From CAZPHI01 sp964586425 (GTDB taxonomy: Bacteria; Bacillota; Clostridia; Lachnospirales; Lachnospiraceae), in the NCBI GenBank assembly GCA_964586425.1, contig CAZPHI010000006.1, forward strand, positions 1 to 64,000: a stretch of 64,000 nucleotides of DNA. The letters are read 5' to 3'. How positions within the stretch are numbered: position 1 is the stretch's first letter; each line of letters begins with the position of its first letter. The position numbers were made by a program, and so were the translations under genes. The notes under the pieces were generated by a model that saw nothing but the letters and a program-made list of their open reading frames with translations, was not told where the DNA came from and did not search any database. Below, in pieces: positions 1 through 8,061 of this stretch.

Positions 1-366
1 CAAAAACTGATATATTTTGGAAAAATAAGCAAGAAGAAGCTTATGTATGTCCAAACGCCAATAAATCAACGGAATAAGAAAGCTTGTTTGGACAAAATGG
101 TATGAAATAAGCTTCCTTATGTCCAAACCCCATGAAATTTCAATCAGCAGGTGCCACAATCAGCACCATCCTCATTCTCCACTCCACCATGGAACTATTA
201 ACATCCCCAATCCTCAATCAGTAGGCCCCCACTCTAGCCCCAACACTCTAGCGCCATACTTTAGCCCCCACTCTAGCACCACTCCCCAACCTCCTCATTT
301 CTATTCGTAATAGCAGCTACAAATACAATCTCTTATACATAATGTATAGAAATCACATTATTTTAA
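1..366. other. Intergenic region, no supported gene
   Basis: No convincing gene is present. The one open frame here (119-310, plus strand) is dominated by His, Pro and Ser, has no ribosome binding site and matches no family I know. The word TGTCCAAAC occurs at 48-56 and 120-128, with its inverse GTTTGGACA at 86-94, each near an AAGCTT. From about 150 to 310 the plus strand is C-rich and very poor in G. Within it, at about 228-283, a degenerate 12-15 bp motif built around ACTCTAG is repeated four times. Confidence 0.6.
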
Positions 367-394
367 TTGACAAATAGTGAAAAATTGATATAAT
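367..394 (+). promoter_or_regulatory. Sigma-A type promoter of the TetR gene
   Basis: TTGACA (367-372) and TATAAT (389-394) are separated by 16 bases. Both boxes match the housekeeping consensus exactly. Transcription would start near 401 and give a leader of about 95 bases that includes the AAACCAAAAC repeats. Confidence 0.75.
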
Positions 395-450
395 AAAACT
401 ATAAAAACGATTAGAGTTTTCAGAGTTTAGCTCGGAATACCAAACCCGAA

Positions 451-489
451 CAACCAAAACAAACCAAAACAAACCAAAACAACCAAACC
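451..489 (+). repeat. Tandem 10-mer in leader of TetR gene
   Basis: Three near-identical 10-base units (AAACCAAAAC, the first with one change) are followed by a partial fourth. The stretch has almost no G or T and lies where a Shine-Dalgarno site would be expected, so the 498 start has no visible ribosome binding site. The leader is probably unstructured. Confidence 0.7.
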
Positions 490-497
490 TAAGTAAT

Positions 498-1082
498 ATG
501 TCAGAAGGGCGGAAAGATATAATGGAGTTAATTGATAGAATATTTTATGCGGCAATAGAGGAATATAAAGAGGCGGGCTTGAAGTTTACAATGGATTCGT
601 TGGCTGCAAGACTGGGGATAAGCAAACGAACGCTATATGAGAATATATCATCGAAGAATGAAGTGGTCGAACTTGTAATTAATAGAATTTTTAAAGAAGT
701 TAAAGAGCAGCAGAAACAGATAGTTGATAATCAATCACTTAATACACTTGATAAAATCAAGGATTTGTTGAAAGTGATTCCTAAATCATCTGAATTAGTA
801 GATTTTAGAAGAGTTAATGAAATCAAAAAAGTATATCCGGGATTATATAAAAAAATTGAAAGCAATATTGAAAGTGATTGGGATATAACTATGGACCTGC
901 TTAAACAGGCTCAAAAGGAAAATGTAATTAAAGATGTTAATTTAGTTATTGTGAAAGCACTATTATGCCAAGCATTTGAAGGATTGTTAGATGGAGAATT
1001 CTTGATTCAGAATAACATATCATATGAAGAGGCACTTACTAATGCAATTGATATAATTCTGTGTGGTATCTGCACAGCGTAA
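498..1082 (+). CDS. TetR/AcrR-family transcriptional regulator
   Basis: This 194-residue protein has an N-terminal helix-turn-helix (about residues 8-55; SLAARLGISKRTLYENIS is the typical TetR recognition region). An all-helical C-terminal ligand and dimer domain follows. The length is normal for the family. It lies directly upstream of the alpha-galactosidase on the same strand, so a local role in controlling the alpha-galactoside genes is a reasonable inference; the ligand is unknown. The ATG at 498 has no visible Shine-Dalgarno; a second in-frame ATG at 522 follows a weak GGAAAG and could be the real start. The last codons (CACAGCG then TAA) are also the first unit of a tandem repeat that fills the gap to the next gene. 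Confidence 0.85.
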   Translation: MSEGRKDIMELIDRIFYAAIEEYKEAGLKFTMDSLAARLGISKRTLYENISSKNEVVELVINRIFKEVKEQQKQIVDNQSLNTLDKIKDLLKVIPKSSELVDFRRVNEIKKVYPGLYKKIESNIESDWDITMDLLKQAQKENVIKDVNLVIVKALLCQAFEGLLDGEFLIQNNISYEEALTNAIDIILCGICTA

Positions 1083-1169
1083 AAATTGCACAGCGTAAAA
1101 ACTGGAACAGCGTAAAACTGATACAGCGTAAAACTGGCACAGCGTAAAACCGGAACAGCGTAAAGCTGG
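1073..1169 (+). repeat. Six tandem 16-bp repeats between TetR gene and alpha-galactosidase
   Basis: Units of the form CACAGCGTAAAACTGG start at 1073, 1089, 1106, 1122, 1138 and 1154. Five are 16 bases long and one is 17. The first unit contains the TetR stop codon, and the array ends 10 bases before the AGGAGG of the next gene. Adjacent units are not obviously self-complementary. The array could be an iterated protein-binding site or a slippage expansion. Confidence 0.85.
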
Positions 1170-1189
1170 CACACATAACAGGAGGTACA

Positions 1190-3406
1190 ATGATTGAATA
1201 TAATGAAAAACTAAGATGTTATCACCTGCAAACTAAGAGCACCTCATATATTATACATATTCTAGGTAAAGGATATGTTGAGAATCTCTATTATGGCAAG
1301 AAAATCAACAGCGTCAATGATGAAAGCATTAATGCGCTGCTTGAAAAGAATGGTACGGGATATGGAAACAGTGTTGTTTGTCCGGAAGATGCAACATGCA
1401 CGCTCGATAGTGTTAGCCTGGAATATTCATTCGAAGGTACGGGCGATTATAGAAATCTGCCGATTCAAATCGTGATGCCGGGCGGAGAGACAAGTGCAGA
1501 ATTCATAAGTACAGGTTATACGACGTATAAAGGAATTTTCAAGCAGTGCAATACAACAGGGATGCCATATGCACATGCAGGAATTAATGATGAGGCAATT
1601 GAGACACTTGAAATAATTACGAAGGATACAAAGACGGGAATTATTTGTAAGCTTGTTTACACAGTTTATGAGAAATGCGATGTAATCACCAGACGTGTTG
1701 TAATTGATAATGTCAGCAATAGCGCGATCAAAATCAATAAGATAATGAGCATGCAGCTCGATTTGCCAGATAAACATTATCGAATGTATACATATGATGG
1801 AATGTGGGCGCGAGAGCGAATGCAGCATATCAAGCAACTTGAATCAGGCATATTTGTTAATGCTTCAACAACCGGAAGTAGTTCAAACAGACATAATCCG
1901 TATATTATGCTTGAAAAAAATAAAGGCAGAGAAGCATTTAAGTCATGTTACGCATTCAATCTCATATATTCAGGCAATCATTATGAAGCAGTTGAAGTCT
2001 CTGGATATGATAAGCTAAGAATTATGAGCGGAATTAATCCAGACAAGTTTGAATGGACACTTGATAAGGAGACAGAATTCGTTACTCCAGAAGCAATAAT
2101 GAGTTACTCGAATGAGGGTGTGGAGATGCTGTCTCAGACAATGCATAGATTCATTAACACACACATTATAGCAAATAGATGGCAGGGCAAGGAGAGACCG
2201 GTTTTAATCAATAATTGGGAAGCAACTTACTTTGATTTTAATGAAGCAAGACTTATGAAGCTTGCCAGGGCTGCAAAAGAAGTTGGTATAGAATTATTTG
2301 TTTTAGATGATGGCTGGTTTGGAGATAGGAATACAGACAAGACATCACTTGGAGATTGGAATGCTAATGAAAGAAAACTTGGTGGGAGCTTAGCAACATT
2401 TTCAAGGAAAATTGAAGAATTAGGAATGAAATTCGGGTTGTGGTTTGAGCCGGAGATGATTAGCGAAGAAAGCGAACTCTATAAGGCGCATCCAGACTGG
2501 GCTGTAAAGGTGCCACAAAGAACGACATATACAGGACGAAATCAGCTATTTCTTGATTTGACAAGAACAGAAGTTAGGGATTATGTTGTTGATATTGTTA
2601 ATAAGAATATCAAAGAGGCACACATCTCTTATGTCAAGTGGGATATGAACAGACATTTGACAGATGCGTATTCGTTGGGGCTTGGCAGCAGACAGGGAGA
2701 ATTCTCACATAGATATATTCTTGGATTGTATGATTTGTTTGAAAGAATAGTCGAGGAGAACCCGGAAGTGTTGTTTGAGGGATGTTCGTCTGGCGGTAAT
2801 AGATTTGATTTGGGAATCCTATATTATATGCCGCAGATATGGACGTCAGATGATACAGATGCTAACGAAAGAATCGATATTCAGCAGGGCACGGCAGCAG
2901 GGTATCCACTGTCAACTATGGGCGCACATGTGAGTGCAGTCCCTAATCATCAGACTCTTAGGAATACGAGCCTGGAGACTAGATTTAACGTTGCATGCTT
3001 TGGCGCACTTGGATATGAGCTTGATGTAACACGGCTTACTAAGGCGGAGAAGAAGATAGTCATTAATCAAATTGAGTTCTATAAAGAGTACAGAAAAGTT
3101 TTCTTGTATGGTGATTTTTATTATGAAGAATTAGATGATGGCAGCATTGTATGGCAAGTGGTGTCGAGCGATAAGAACGTATCTGTACTTATGCTTTATC
3201 AGAGACTTGCAAGAGTGAATTCTGCACATGCTGTTATAAGATTTGCAGGGTTGGACAAGGATGCAGAGTATGAGATTACAAACCGACCACAATCTATATC
3301 CGTTAAGCAGTTTGGAGAACTTGTCAATCAGGTTACGCCAGTGCATATAACAGAAGCAGGTGTGCTGCAGTCAATAATCAATAAGGTATATATGCTAGAT
3401 TCATAA
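1190..3406 (+). CDS. aga: Alpha-galactosidase, GH36, with premature stop
   Basis: This enzyme hydrolyses terminal alpha-1,6-galactosides such as melibiose and raffinose to galactose. The 738-residue frame has an N-terminal beta-sandwich, a TIM barrel (about residues 330-650) and the start of a C-terminal beta domain. The catalytic nucleophile is Asp485 in KWDMNRH; the acid/base lies in SDDTDANER (Asp554). The start follows AGGAGG at 1180-1185. The frame ends in TAA at 3404-3406, yet the same reading frame continues for 48 codons and ends with GDFGSRMYV, a C-terminal signature of this family. The stop therefore looks like a recent nonsense mutation (or sequencing error) removing the last beta strands. 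No signal peptide is seen, so the enzyme is cytoplasmic and fits the neighbouring MelB-type importer and galactokinase. Confidence 0.93.
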   Translation: MIEYNEKLRCYHLQTKSTSYIIHILGKGYVENLYYGKKINSVNDESINALLEKNGTGYGNSVVCPEDATCTLDSVSLEYSFEGTGDYRNLPIQIVMPGGETSAEFISTGYTTYKGIFKQCNTTGMPYAHAGINDEAIETLEIITKDTKTGIICKLVYTVYEKCDVITRRVVIDNVSNSAIKINKIMSMQLDLPDKHYRMYTYDGMWARERMQHIKQLESGIFVNASTTGSSSNRHNPYIMLEKNKGREAFKSCYAFNLIYSGNHYEAVEVSGYDKLRIMSGINPDKFEWTLDKETEFVTPEAIMSYSNEGVEMLSQTMHRFINTHIIANRWQGKERPVLINNWEATYFDFNEARLMKLARAAKEVGIELFVLDDGWFGDRNTDKTSLGDWNANERKLGGSLATFSRKIEELGMKFGLWFEPEMISEESELYKAHPDWAVKVPQRTTYTGRNQLFLDLTRTEVRDYVVDIVNKNIKEAHISYVKWDMNRHLTDAYSLGLGSRQGEFSHRYILGLYDLFERIVEENPEVLFEGCSSGGNRFDLGILYYMPQIWTSDDTDANERIDIQQGTAAGYPLSTMGAHVSAVPNHQTLRNTSLETRFNVACFGALGYELDVTRLTKAEKKIVINQIEFYKEYRKVFLYGDFYYEELDDGSIVWQVVSSDKNVSVLMLYQRLARVNSAHAVIRFAGLDKDAEYEITNRPQSISVKQFGELVNQVTPVHITEAGVLQSIINKVYMLDS

Positions 3407-3553
3407 AGAGAAAGTTATACATGTGGCGGAGATATTCTTATGAATGCTGGAATCAAGATAAAACAGCAATTCTTGGGAACGGGATATGATGAAAGTGTAA
3501 GAGTGATGGGCGACTTTGGAAGCCGTATGTATGTAGCGAAACTCAAACAATAA
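3407..3553 (+). pseudogene. Cut-off C-terminal tail of the alpha-galactosidase
   Basis: The reading frame of the alpha-galactosidase stays open for 48 codons beyond the TAA at 3404-3406 and stops at 3551-3553. The translation contains CGGDILMNAGIKIKQQF and GDFGSRMYV, which match the usual end of GH36 alpha-galactosidases (an ELMNAG-like strand and DFxSRL/M). A single base change, for example TAA from GAA, would account for the break. The final AKLKQ codons lie inside the hairpin repeat that begins at about 3538. Confidence 0.75.
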
Positions 3554-3626
3554 TAATCACAAGCCAGAAAATTGCCTACGCAATTTCTGGCTGCGCGTTT
3601 GAGTAGAACTCAAACGAAGGAGGTAG
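3538..3626 (+). repeat. Hairpin-rich intergenic element, copy A
   Basis: The central hairpin pairs GCCAGAAAATTGC (3563-3575) with GCAATTTCTGGC (3580-3591) around a short loop. ACTCAAAC occurs at 3541-3548 and again at 3608-3615, and GTTTGAGT at 3597-3604 can pair with either copy, giving two mutually exclusive folds. The element ends at AAGGAGGT, the ribosome binding site of the next gene. It lines up with copies at 5081, 7896 and 12166, although it lacks the first two hairpins of the longer copies. Confidence 0.75.
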
Positions 3627-3629
3627 GTT

Positions 3630-5099
3630 ATGGGTATTGATAAAAGCAGCGTTATATTTGGTAATGCAATGAGCAAGAGTGTTGTTAAGAAGGCTAATAA
3701 CTCAAAGAAGAAGTATATTAAGAAGTTTGGTGATGATTCAAAGAAGGATTATCCATTGATTGCCGAGAAGAATCCATATATAGGACAGAGCCTTGGTGTT
3801 ATGAATCTTAAGATTGGCACAAGTACTAATGTTAGTGATGCCAAGCTTGATACAAAAAATGGTATTATTGTTGGTAATATTAGAATGGGATTTGGACATT
3901 ACAGGATATCGATGGCGATAGCGTCAGCGGCGCATTCGATGGGATATACGCCATATTGGATGGATTTGAATTCATATAGCGAGACTACTGGTGGCAAGGT
4001 AATAGAGGCTCAGAACAAATTATATTCATTGGGCTCAAGGATTGCTGGAAAGAGCAGATTGTTCAACAAATTCGTATGGGAACCTGTTAATTATGAAGGA
4101 TTTAGGAGACTTTCATATAACGCAGCAGACCAGAAGAATGCAGAGCTGATGGTGCCTATATTCAAAACTATCCCAAGAGATATACCATTCGTAGCTACCC
4201 ATGTGTGGCCAGCGCAGGCAGCAGTTCATGCAGGAATGAAGCACGTAGTTAACGCAATTCCAGATAACTGGCCAATGGCATTGCATCTGGCTGAAGGCAG
4301 CGTGCATACAATTCAGACACATTCATCATATATTGGATATAGAATTCTTAATGGCATGGACAAGGATAAAGTCTTGAATGAGATGCCAGAAACGGACATT
4401 GTATACACAGGTCATTATATTGATCACGAACTTGTATCTAATATCGAGAAAGACTGCAAGGCCAGAATTGAGCGTGCTAATAACGGCAAAGCTAGAAGAT
4501 TCCTGTTAACAATTGGTGGAGCGGGTGCACAAAAAGAGATATTTGCAGCAATAATTCGCTATCTGATTCCATATGTTAAGCAAAACAAAGCAGTCATCTA
4601 CGTTAACGTGGGGGATTACCGCAACGTATGGGATGCGTTAGTAGCTGAGATTCCAGAACTGAAGAGCGCGACAACACATTTTGAAGATTGGAAGGAATGT
4701 GTGGATTTTACTGCAAATGCTGTTGAATTCGAAGTAAGCGGCATACATGCTTTCTATCATAGCAATATATATGAAGCCGTATACGCAACGAATTTGTTGA
4801 TGAGAAGTACCGATGTTCTTATCACAAAACCAAGTGAATTAGCGTTCTATCCGATACCAAAGCTATTCATCAAGAGAGTTGGAGGACATGAGCAGTGGGG
4901 CGCCATTCATTCAGCTGAGATAGGTGATGGAACGCTTGAGTGCAGGGATATTGGACATACATTGCAGATGGTTAAGCTGTTCATGAATAATCCAAAGCTG
5001 GTAACAGATATGTGTAACAATATTATGAAGAATAATGAGATTGGAATATATAATGGTGCTTATGAAGTTGTAAAGAAAGCATTTGAGCTCAAATTGTAA
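3630..5099 (+). CDS. GT-B-fold glycosyltransferase-like protein, function unknown
   Basis: This 489-residue protein of no recognised specific function starts after AAGGAGGT. Residues about 78-95 (GIIVGNIRMGFGHYR) resemble the N-terminal Rossmann loop of MurG and MGDG-synthase-like GT-B enzymes. A second half opens with LLTIGGAGAQKE (about residue 293), and DVLITKPSELAFYP (about residue 396) resembles the donor-site loop of the same superfamily. No signal peptide or membrane segment is visible. The gene sits between alpha-galactosidase and a MelB-type symporter, so a role with galactosides is possible but not shown. The last residues (FELKL) are encoded by the left end of a dispersed hairpin element, so this C-terminus may be recent. 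The fold call is moderate; substrate and activity are unknown. Confidence 0.6.
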   Translation: MGIDKSSVIFGNAMSKSVVKKANNSKKKYIKKFGDDSKKDYPLIAEKNPYIGQSLGVMNLKIGTSTNVSDAKLDTKNGIIVGNIRMGFGHYRISMAIASAAHSMGYTPYWMDLNSYSETTGGKVIEAQNKLYSLGSRIAGKSRLFNKFVWEPVNYEGFRRLSYNAADQKNAELMVPIFKTIPRDIPFVATHVWPAQAAVHAGMKHVVNAIPDNWPMALHLAEGSVHTIQTHSSYIGYRILNGMDKDKVLNEMPETDIVYTGHYIDHELVSNIEKDCKARIERANNGKARRFLLTIGGAGAQKEIFAAIIRYLIPYVKQNKAVIYVNVGDYRNVWDALVAEIPELKSATTHFEDWKECVDFTANAVEFEVSGIHAFYHSNIYEAVYATNLLMRSTDVLITKPSELAFYPIPKLFIKRVGGHEQWGAIHSAEIGDGTLECRDIGHTLQMVKLFMNNPKLVTDMCNNIMKNNEIGIYNGAYEVVKKAFELKL

Positions 5100-5175
5100 T
5101 TATCGCACACAAGAAATCGCCTACGCAATTTCTCGTGGCGAGCCTTCGCAAAGAACAAGCTCAGGCTAAGGAGGA
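5081..5175 (+). repeat. Hairpin-rich intergenic element, copy B
   Basis: The main hairpin pairs 5104-5120 (CGCACACAAGAAATCGC) with 5125-5140 (GCAATTTCTCGTGGCG). The sequence from 5087 to about 5142 is nearly identical to 7974-8029 in copy C. The left end overlaps the last codons of the gene upstream. The right end, GCTCAGGCTAAGGAGGA, contains the ribosome binding site of the symporter gene. Confidence 0.75.
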
Positions 5176-5180
5176 TTTTT

Positions 5181-6527
5181 ATGAAGAAGATGACAATGGG
5201 TAAGATGTGGCTGTTTGCCATAGGACAATTTGGATGGGCATTATTGTCGGGGTTGATTTCGAATTGGCTAGTGTATTTTTATCAGCCGGATACGGTTGCA
5301 GTGGAAGCAGGACAAACAGTATTCGTTCCACAAGGGTTAGTTATAATTGGTATATTTACAGTAGTTGGCGCAATTACGGCGATTGGACGTGTGTTTGATG
5401 CAGTAACGGATCCATGGATTGCATCATGCTCGGATAGGTGCAAGTCAAAAAGAGGTCGCAGAATTCCCTTCCTACTTGGCGCAGCATTGCCACTTTCAGT
5501 ATCAACAGTAATGGTATTCTTTGCACCAGTCAGCAGCACAAGTTGGGTTAATGTTGTGTGGCTATTTGCGTTCGTAATCATCTACTACCTTTGCATCACA
5601 GCTTACTGCACACCATATGCAGCCTTGATTCCAGAACTTGGACATACACAGGAAGAACGACTTAATATATCAACAATTATTTCACTTACATTCTTTGCTG
5701 GTACAGCAATGGCTTACACAGCGCCAGTAATCTGGGGCGCATTCGAAGGCTCAATGGGTAGAGTGCCAGCGATGAGACTAACATTTGTGATATTTGGCAT
5801 AATTGCTTTTATATGCATGTTGGTTCCGCCTCTTACAATCAAAGAAAAAGACTATGTTGAGGCAAAGCCTGTTAGTGGTAATGCTTTTTCGTCACTTGTG
5901 AAAACATTTAAAAATAAGAATTTCAGAATATTCGTTGGCTCAGATATTCTTTATTGGATAGCACTTACAATGTTCCAGACAGGACTTCCATTCTTCGTAA
6001 CATCACTACTTGGACTTGAGGAAAGCATGTCAACACTGTACTTTGTAGCGATGTCGGTTGTATCAGTACTTTTCTATGTGCCTGTTAATATGGTGTCTAG
6101 AAAAGTTGGTAAAAAGAAACTTGTACTTATAGCCTTCATAATGTTTGCAATTTCGTATCTTTACACAGCATTTTTTGGAAGCGGATTGCCTATTGACCCT
6201 AAGATTCAAGGCTTTATTCTGGTAGTTATTGCAGCATTACCAATGGCAATATTCGGAATCCTTCCACAGGCAATGGTTGCGGATATCTCAGAACGTGATG
6301 CAATCAATACAGGAGAGAATCGTGATGGTATGTTTTACGCTGCTAGAACGTTCGCATTCAAGCTTGGCCAGAGCATCGCGATGCTTTTATTCACTCAGGT
6401 TGCTTTGATTGGCGGCGGTTCAGGAGAAGGTTACAGAGTTGTCGCAGCAATAGCGTCAGGCCTTTGCATACTTGGTGGAATTGTGCTCTTCTTCTATAAT
6501 GAGAAACAGGTTAATGGATTGGAGTAA
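5181..6527 (+). CDS. MFS glycoside-pentoside-hexuronide (MelB-type) symporter
   Basis: This integral membrane protein of 448 residues has about 12 predicted helices. It belongs to the GPH:cation symporter group, as shown by the N-terminal MGKMWLFAIGQFGWALLSG, the DAVTDPWIASCSDR loop after helix 2 and SKRGRRIPFLL. The acidic residues of the DxxxDP motif are those that bind the coupling cation in MelB. Its place between alpha-galactosidase and galactokinase suggests uptake of an alpha-galactoside such as melibiose, or of galactose itself. The start follows AAGGAGGA at 5170-5177 with a short spacer. It ends 3 bases before galK, so the two are probably translationally linked. Confidence 0.88.
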   Translation: MKKMTMGKMWLFAIGQFGWALLSGLISNWLVYFYQPDTVAVEAGQTVFVPQGLVIIGIFTVVGAITAIGRVFDAVTDPWIASCSDRCKSKRGRRIPFLLGAALPLSVSTVMVFFAPVSSTSWVNVVWLFAFVIIYYLCITAYCTPYAALIPELGHTQEERLNISTIISLTFFAGTAMAYTAPVIWGAFEGSMGRVPAMRLTFVIFGIIAFICMLVPPLTIKEKDYVEAKPVSGNAFSSLVKTFKNKNFRIFVGSDILYWIALTMFQTGLPFFVTSLLGLEESMSTLYFVAMSVVSVLFYVPVNMVSRKVGKKKLVLIAFIMFAISYLYTAFFGSGLPIDPKIQGFILVVIAALPMAIFGILPQAMVADISERDAINTGENRDGMFYAARTFAFKLGQSIAMLLFTQVALIGGGSGEGYRVVAAIASGLCILGGIVLFFYNEKQVNGLE

Positions 6528-6530
6528 GAT

Positions 6531-7712
6531 ATGGATATGTTGATGTATGAATATGCACTCAATAGTTTTGAAAGCATTTTTGGTAATTATGGCGATATCA
6601 GAACTTATTATGCGCCAGGACGAGTTAATCTTATTGGAGAACATACGGATTATAATGGTGGACACGTATTCCCATGTGCGCTGACAATCGGAACATATGG
6701 AGTTGCCAGACTTAGAGATGATAATAAGGTGCGTTTCTACTCGATGAATTTTGAGACATGTGGAATCATAGAATCCGATATTAGTATTGATAAACCACAG
6801 AAAAGGCTTGGATGGGGCAATTATCTGCAGGGCGTTATACATACATTTACAAAGGCTGGCTATGAGATTGGGAGAGGCATGGACATTCTGGTGTATGGCA
6901 ACATCCCTAATGGCAGCGGGCTGTCGTCATCGGCTTCGGTAGAAGTGCTGATGGCTTATATATGTAATGATTTGTTGGAGCTGAATATCAGTCGCACGCG
7001 GATTGCACTGCTATGTCAGCAGGCGGAGAATGAATTCAACGGTGTAGCTTGCGGAATCATGGACCAGTTTATTATTGCAAATGCTGTTAAGAACACAGCG
7101 CTGTTCTTAGATACCAGTACCCTTGAATATGAAGCAGTGCCAGTTGAACTTGAAGATTGTAGCCTGATGATTACATGTACTAATAAAAAGCGTGGATTGG
7201 CTAATTCAGAGTACAATAACAGAAGAGCAGAATGTAACGAAGCACTTTTGCGAATTCAGAAGGTGAATCCATCCATTATGAATCTTGGTCAGCTAAATAA
7301 TGATGAATTTGAAGAGTATGTGAAAGCAATTGCAGATAATACGCTGATTAGAAGAGCAAGGCATGCGGTATATGAAAATCAGCGAACAATCAAGGCCGTA
7401 GAATTGCTTAAAAATAATGATTTGAAGGGATTTGGAAGACTTATGAATGAGTCCCATGAATCATTGAGAAGAGATTATGAGGTTACTGGAATAGAACTTG
7501 ACACATTAGTTCAGGCAGCGCAGAACGTGCCCGGAGTGCTTGGCTCAAGAATGACAGGTGCCGGATTCGGCGGATGCAGTGTAACTTTGCTTAAGAAAAC
7601 AGCAATAGATGAGTTTGTAGATAGTGTTGGAGCTAATTATAAAGCAGTTATAGGATATGATGCCAGTTTCTATTCAGCTGAGACAGCTGATGGAGTTAAA
7701 AGGCACTCATAA
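6531..7712 (+). CDS. galK: Galactokinase
   Basis: Galactokinase phosphorylates alpha-D-galactose to galactose-1-phosphate, the first committed step of the Leloir pathway. The 393-residue GHMP kinase shows the galactokinase signature GRVNLIGEHTDYNGG (about residues 29-43). The ATP loop is GNIPNGSGLSSSASVE (about 123-138), and the C-terminal motif is GSRMTGAGFGGCS (about 337-349). The length is typical. The start is 3 bases after the symporter stop, with GGAG just upstream inside that gene. No galT or galE is present nearby, so the later Leloir steps must be encoded elsewhere. It is the last gene of the galactoside run. Confidence 0.96.
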   Translation: MDMLMYEYALNSFESIFGNYGDIRTYYAPGRVNLIGEHTDYNGGHVFPCALTIGTYGVARLRDDNKVRFYSMNFETCGIIESDISIDKPQKRLGWGNYLQGVIHTFTKAGYEIGRGMDILVYGNIPNGSGLSSSASVEVLMAYICNDLLELNISRTRIALLCQQAENEFNGVACGIMDQFIIANAVKNTALFLDTSTLEYEAVPVELEDCSLMITCTNKKRGLANSEYNNRRAECNEALLRIQKVNPSIMNLGQLNNDEFEEYVKAIADNTLIRRARHAVYENQRTIKAVELLKNNDLKGFGRLMNESHESLRRDYEVTGIELDTLVQAAQNVPGVLGSRMTGAGFGGCSVTLLKKTAIDEFVDSVGANYKAVIGYDASFYSAETADGVKRHS

Positions 7713-7818
7713 GTTTAATCAATGTACAAACTGAATGAAATTCAGTGTGTATATTATTTACGTATATATTATAGCTTTGTAATTACATAGCTATAGCAGA
7801 GCATATGATAAACACGAC
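7713..7818. other. Intergenic gap with relic of an inverted-repeat element
   Basis: TGTACAAACTGAATGAAATTC (7723-7743 region) resembles the left terminal repeat of the 138-bp element at 29980, with about two changes. It also folds on itself (ACTGAAT, GAA, ATTCAGT). No matching right end was found, so this is a solo end or a chance likeness. The rest of the gap is AT-rich, without a gene. Confidence 0.4.
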
Positions 7819-7847
7819 TTGAATAAAATCTATATAAAGTATATAAT
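7819..7847 (+). promoter_or_regulatory. Promoter of trkA-trkH
   Basis: TTGAAT (7819-7824), a 17-base spacer and TATAAT (7842-7847) form a near-consensus housekeeping promoter. Transcription would begin near 7854, giving a leader of about 200 bases that contains the hairpin at 7850-7888 and all of repeat copy C. Confidence 0.7.
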
Positions 7848-7849
7848 AG

Positions 7850-7888
7850 ATAAGATTGGGCTTACGCTGTACACAGGCTCAGTCTTAT
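7850..7888 (+). other. Leader hairpin before trkA
   Basis: ATAAGATTGGGC (7850-7861) can pair with GCTCAGTCTTAT (7877-7888) through 12 positions, two of them G-U pairs. Only a weak T-rich tail follows (ACATTTTAT). It could be a weak terminator or attenuator, or just a 5' stabilising stem. Confidence 0.45.
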
Positions 7889-7895
7889 ACATTTT

Positions 7896-8056
7896 ATATG
7901 CTCAGGCTATGGAGGAGAGCGACGAATCGCTTTGATAAGCCGATTCTTACGCTCAAGCAATTTGAGGCTGAGCTCAAATTGCAATTATCGCACACAAGAA
8001 ATCGCATACGCAATTTCTCGTGGCGTATCTTCGCATGATATGCTCAGATATGGAGA
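7896..8056 (+). repeat. Hairpin-rich intergenic element, copy C
   Basis: This is a full-length copy with three hairpins. The first is imperfect (about 7921-7952, GACGAATCG with CGATTC). The second is a perfect 10-bp stem (GCAATTTGAG 7957-7966 with CTCAAATTGC 7973-7982). The third is CGCACACAAGAAATCGC with GCAATTTCTCGTGGCG (about 7989-8026). ATATGCTCAG flanks it at 7896 and 8038, each copy followed by a purine-rich GGAG; the right copy is the ribosome binding site of trkA. Confidence 0.8.
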
Positions 8057-8061
8057 AAGAG

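Noticed and set aside
119..310. 63-codon open frame rich in His, Pro and Ser
   Set aside because: No ribosome binding site, low-complexity composition explained by the C-rich, G-poor DNA, and no family likeness.
7856..8061. 60-codon frame and N-terminal extension of TrkA
   Set aside because: Both are read from the hairpin repeat; the ATG at 8062 has a ribosome binding site and the family's N-terminus.
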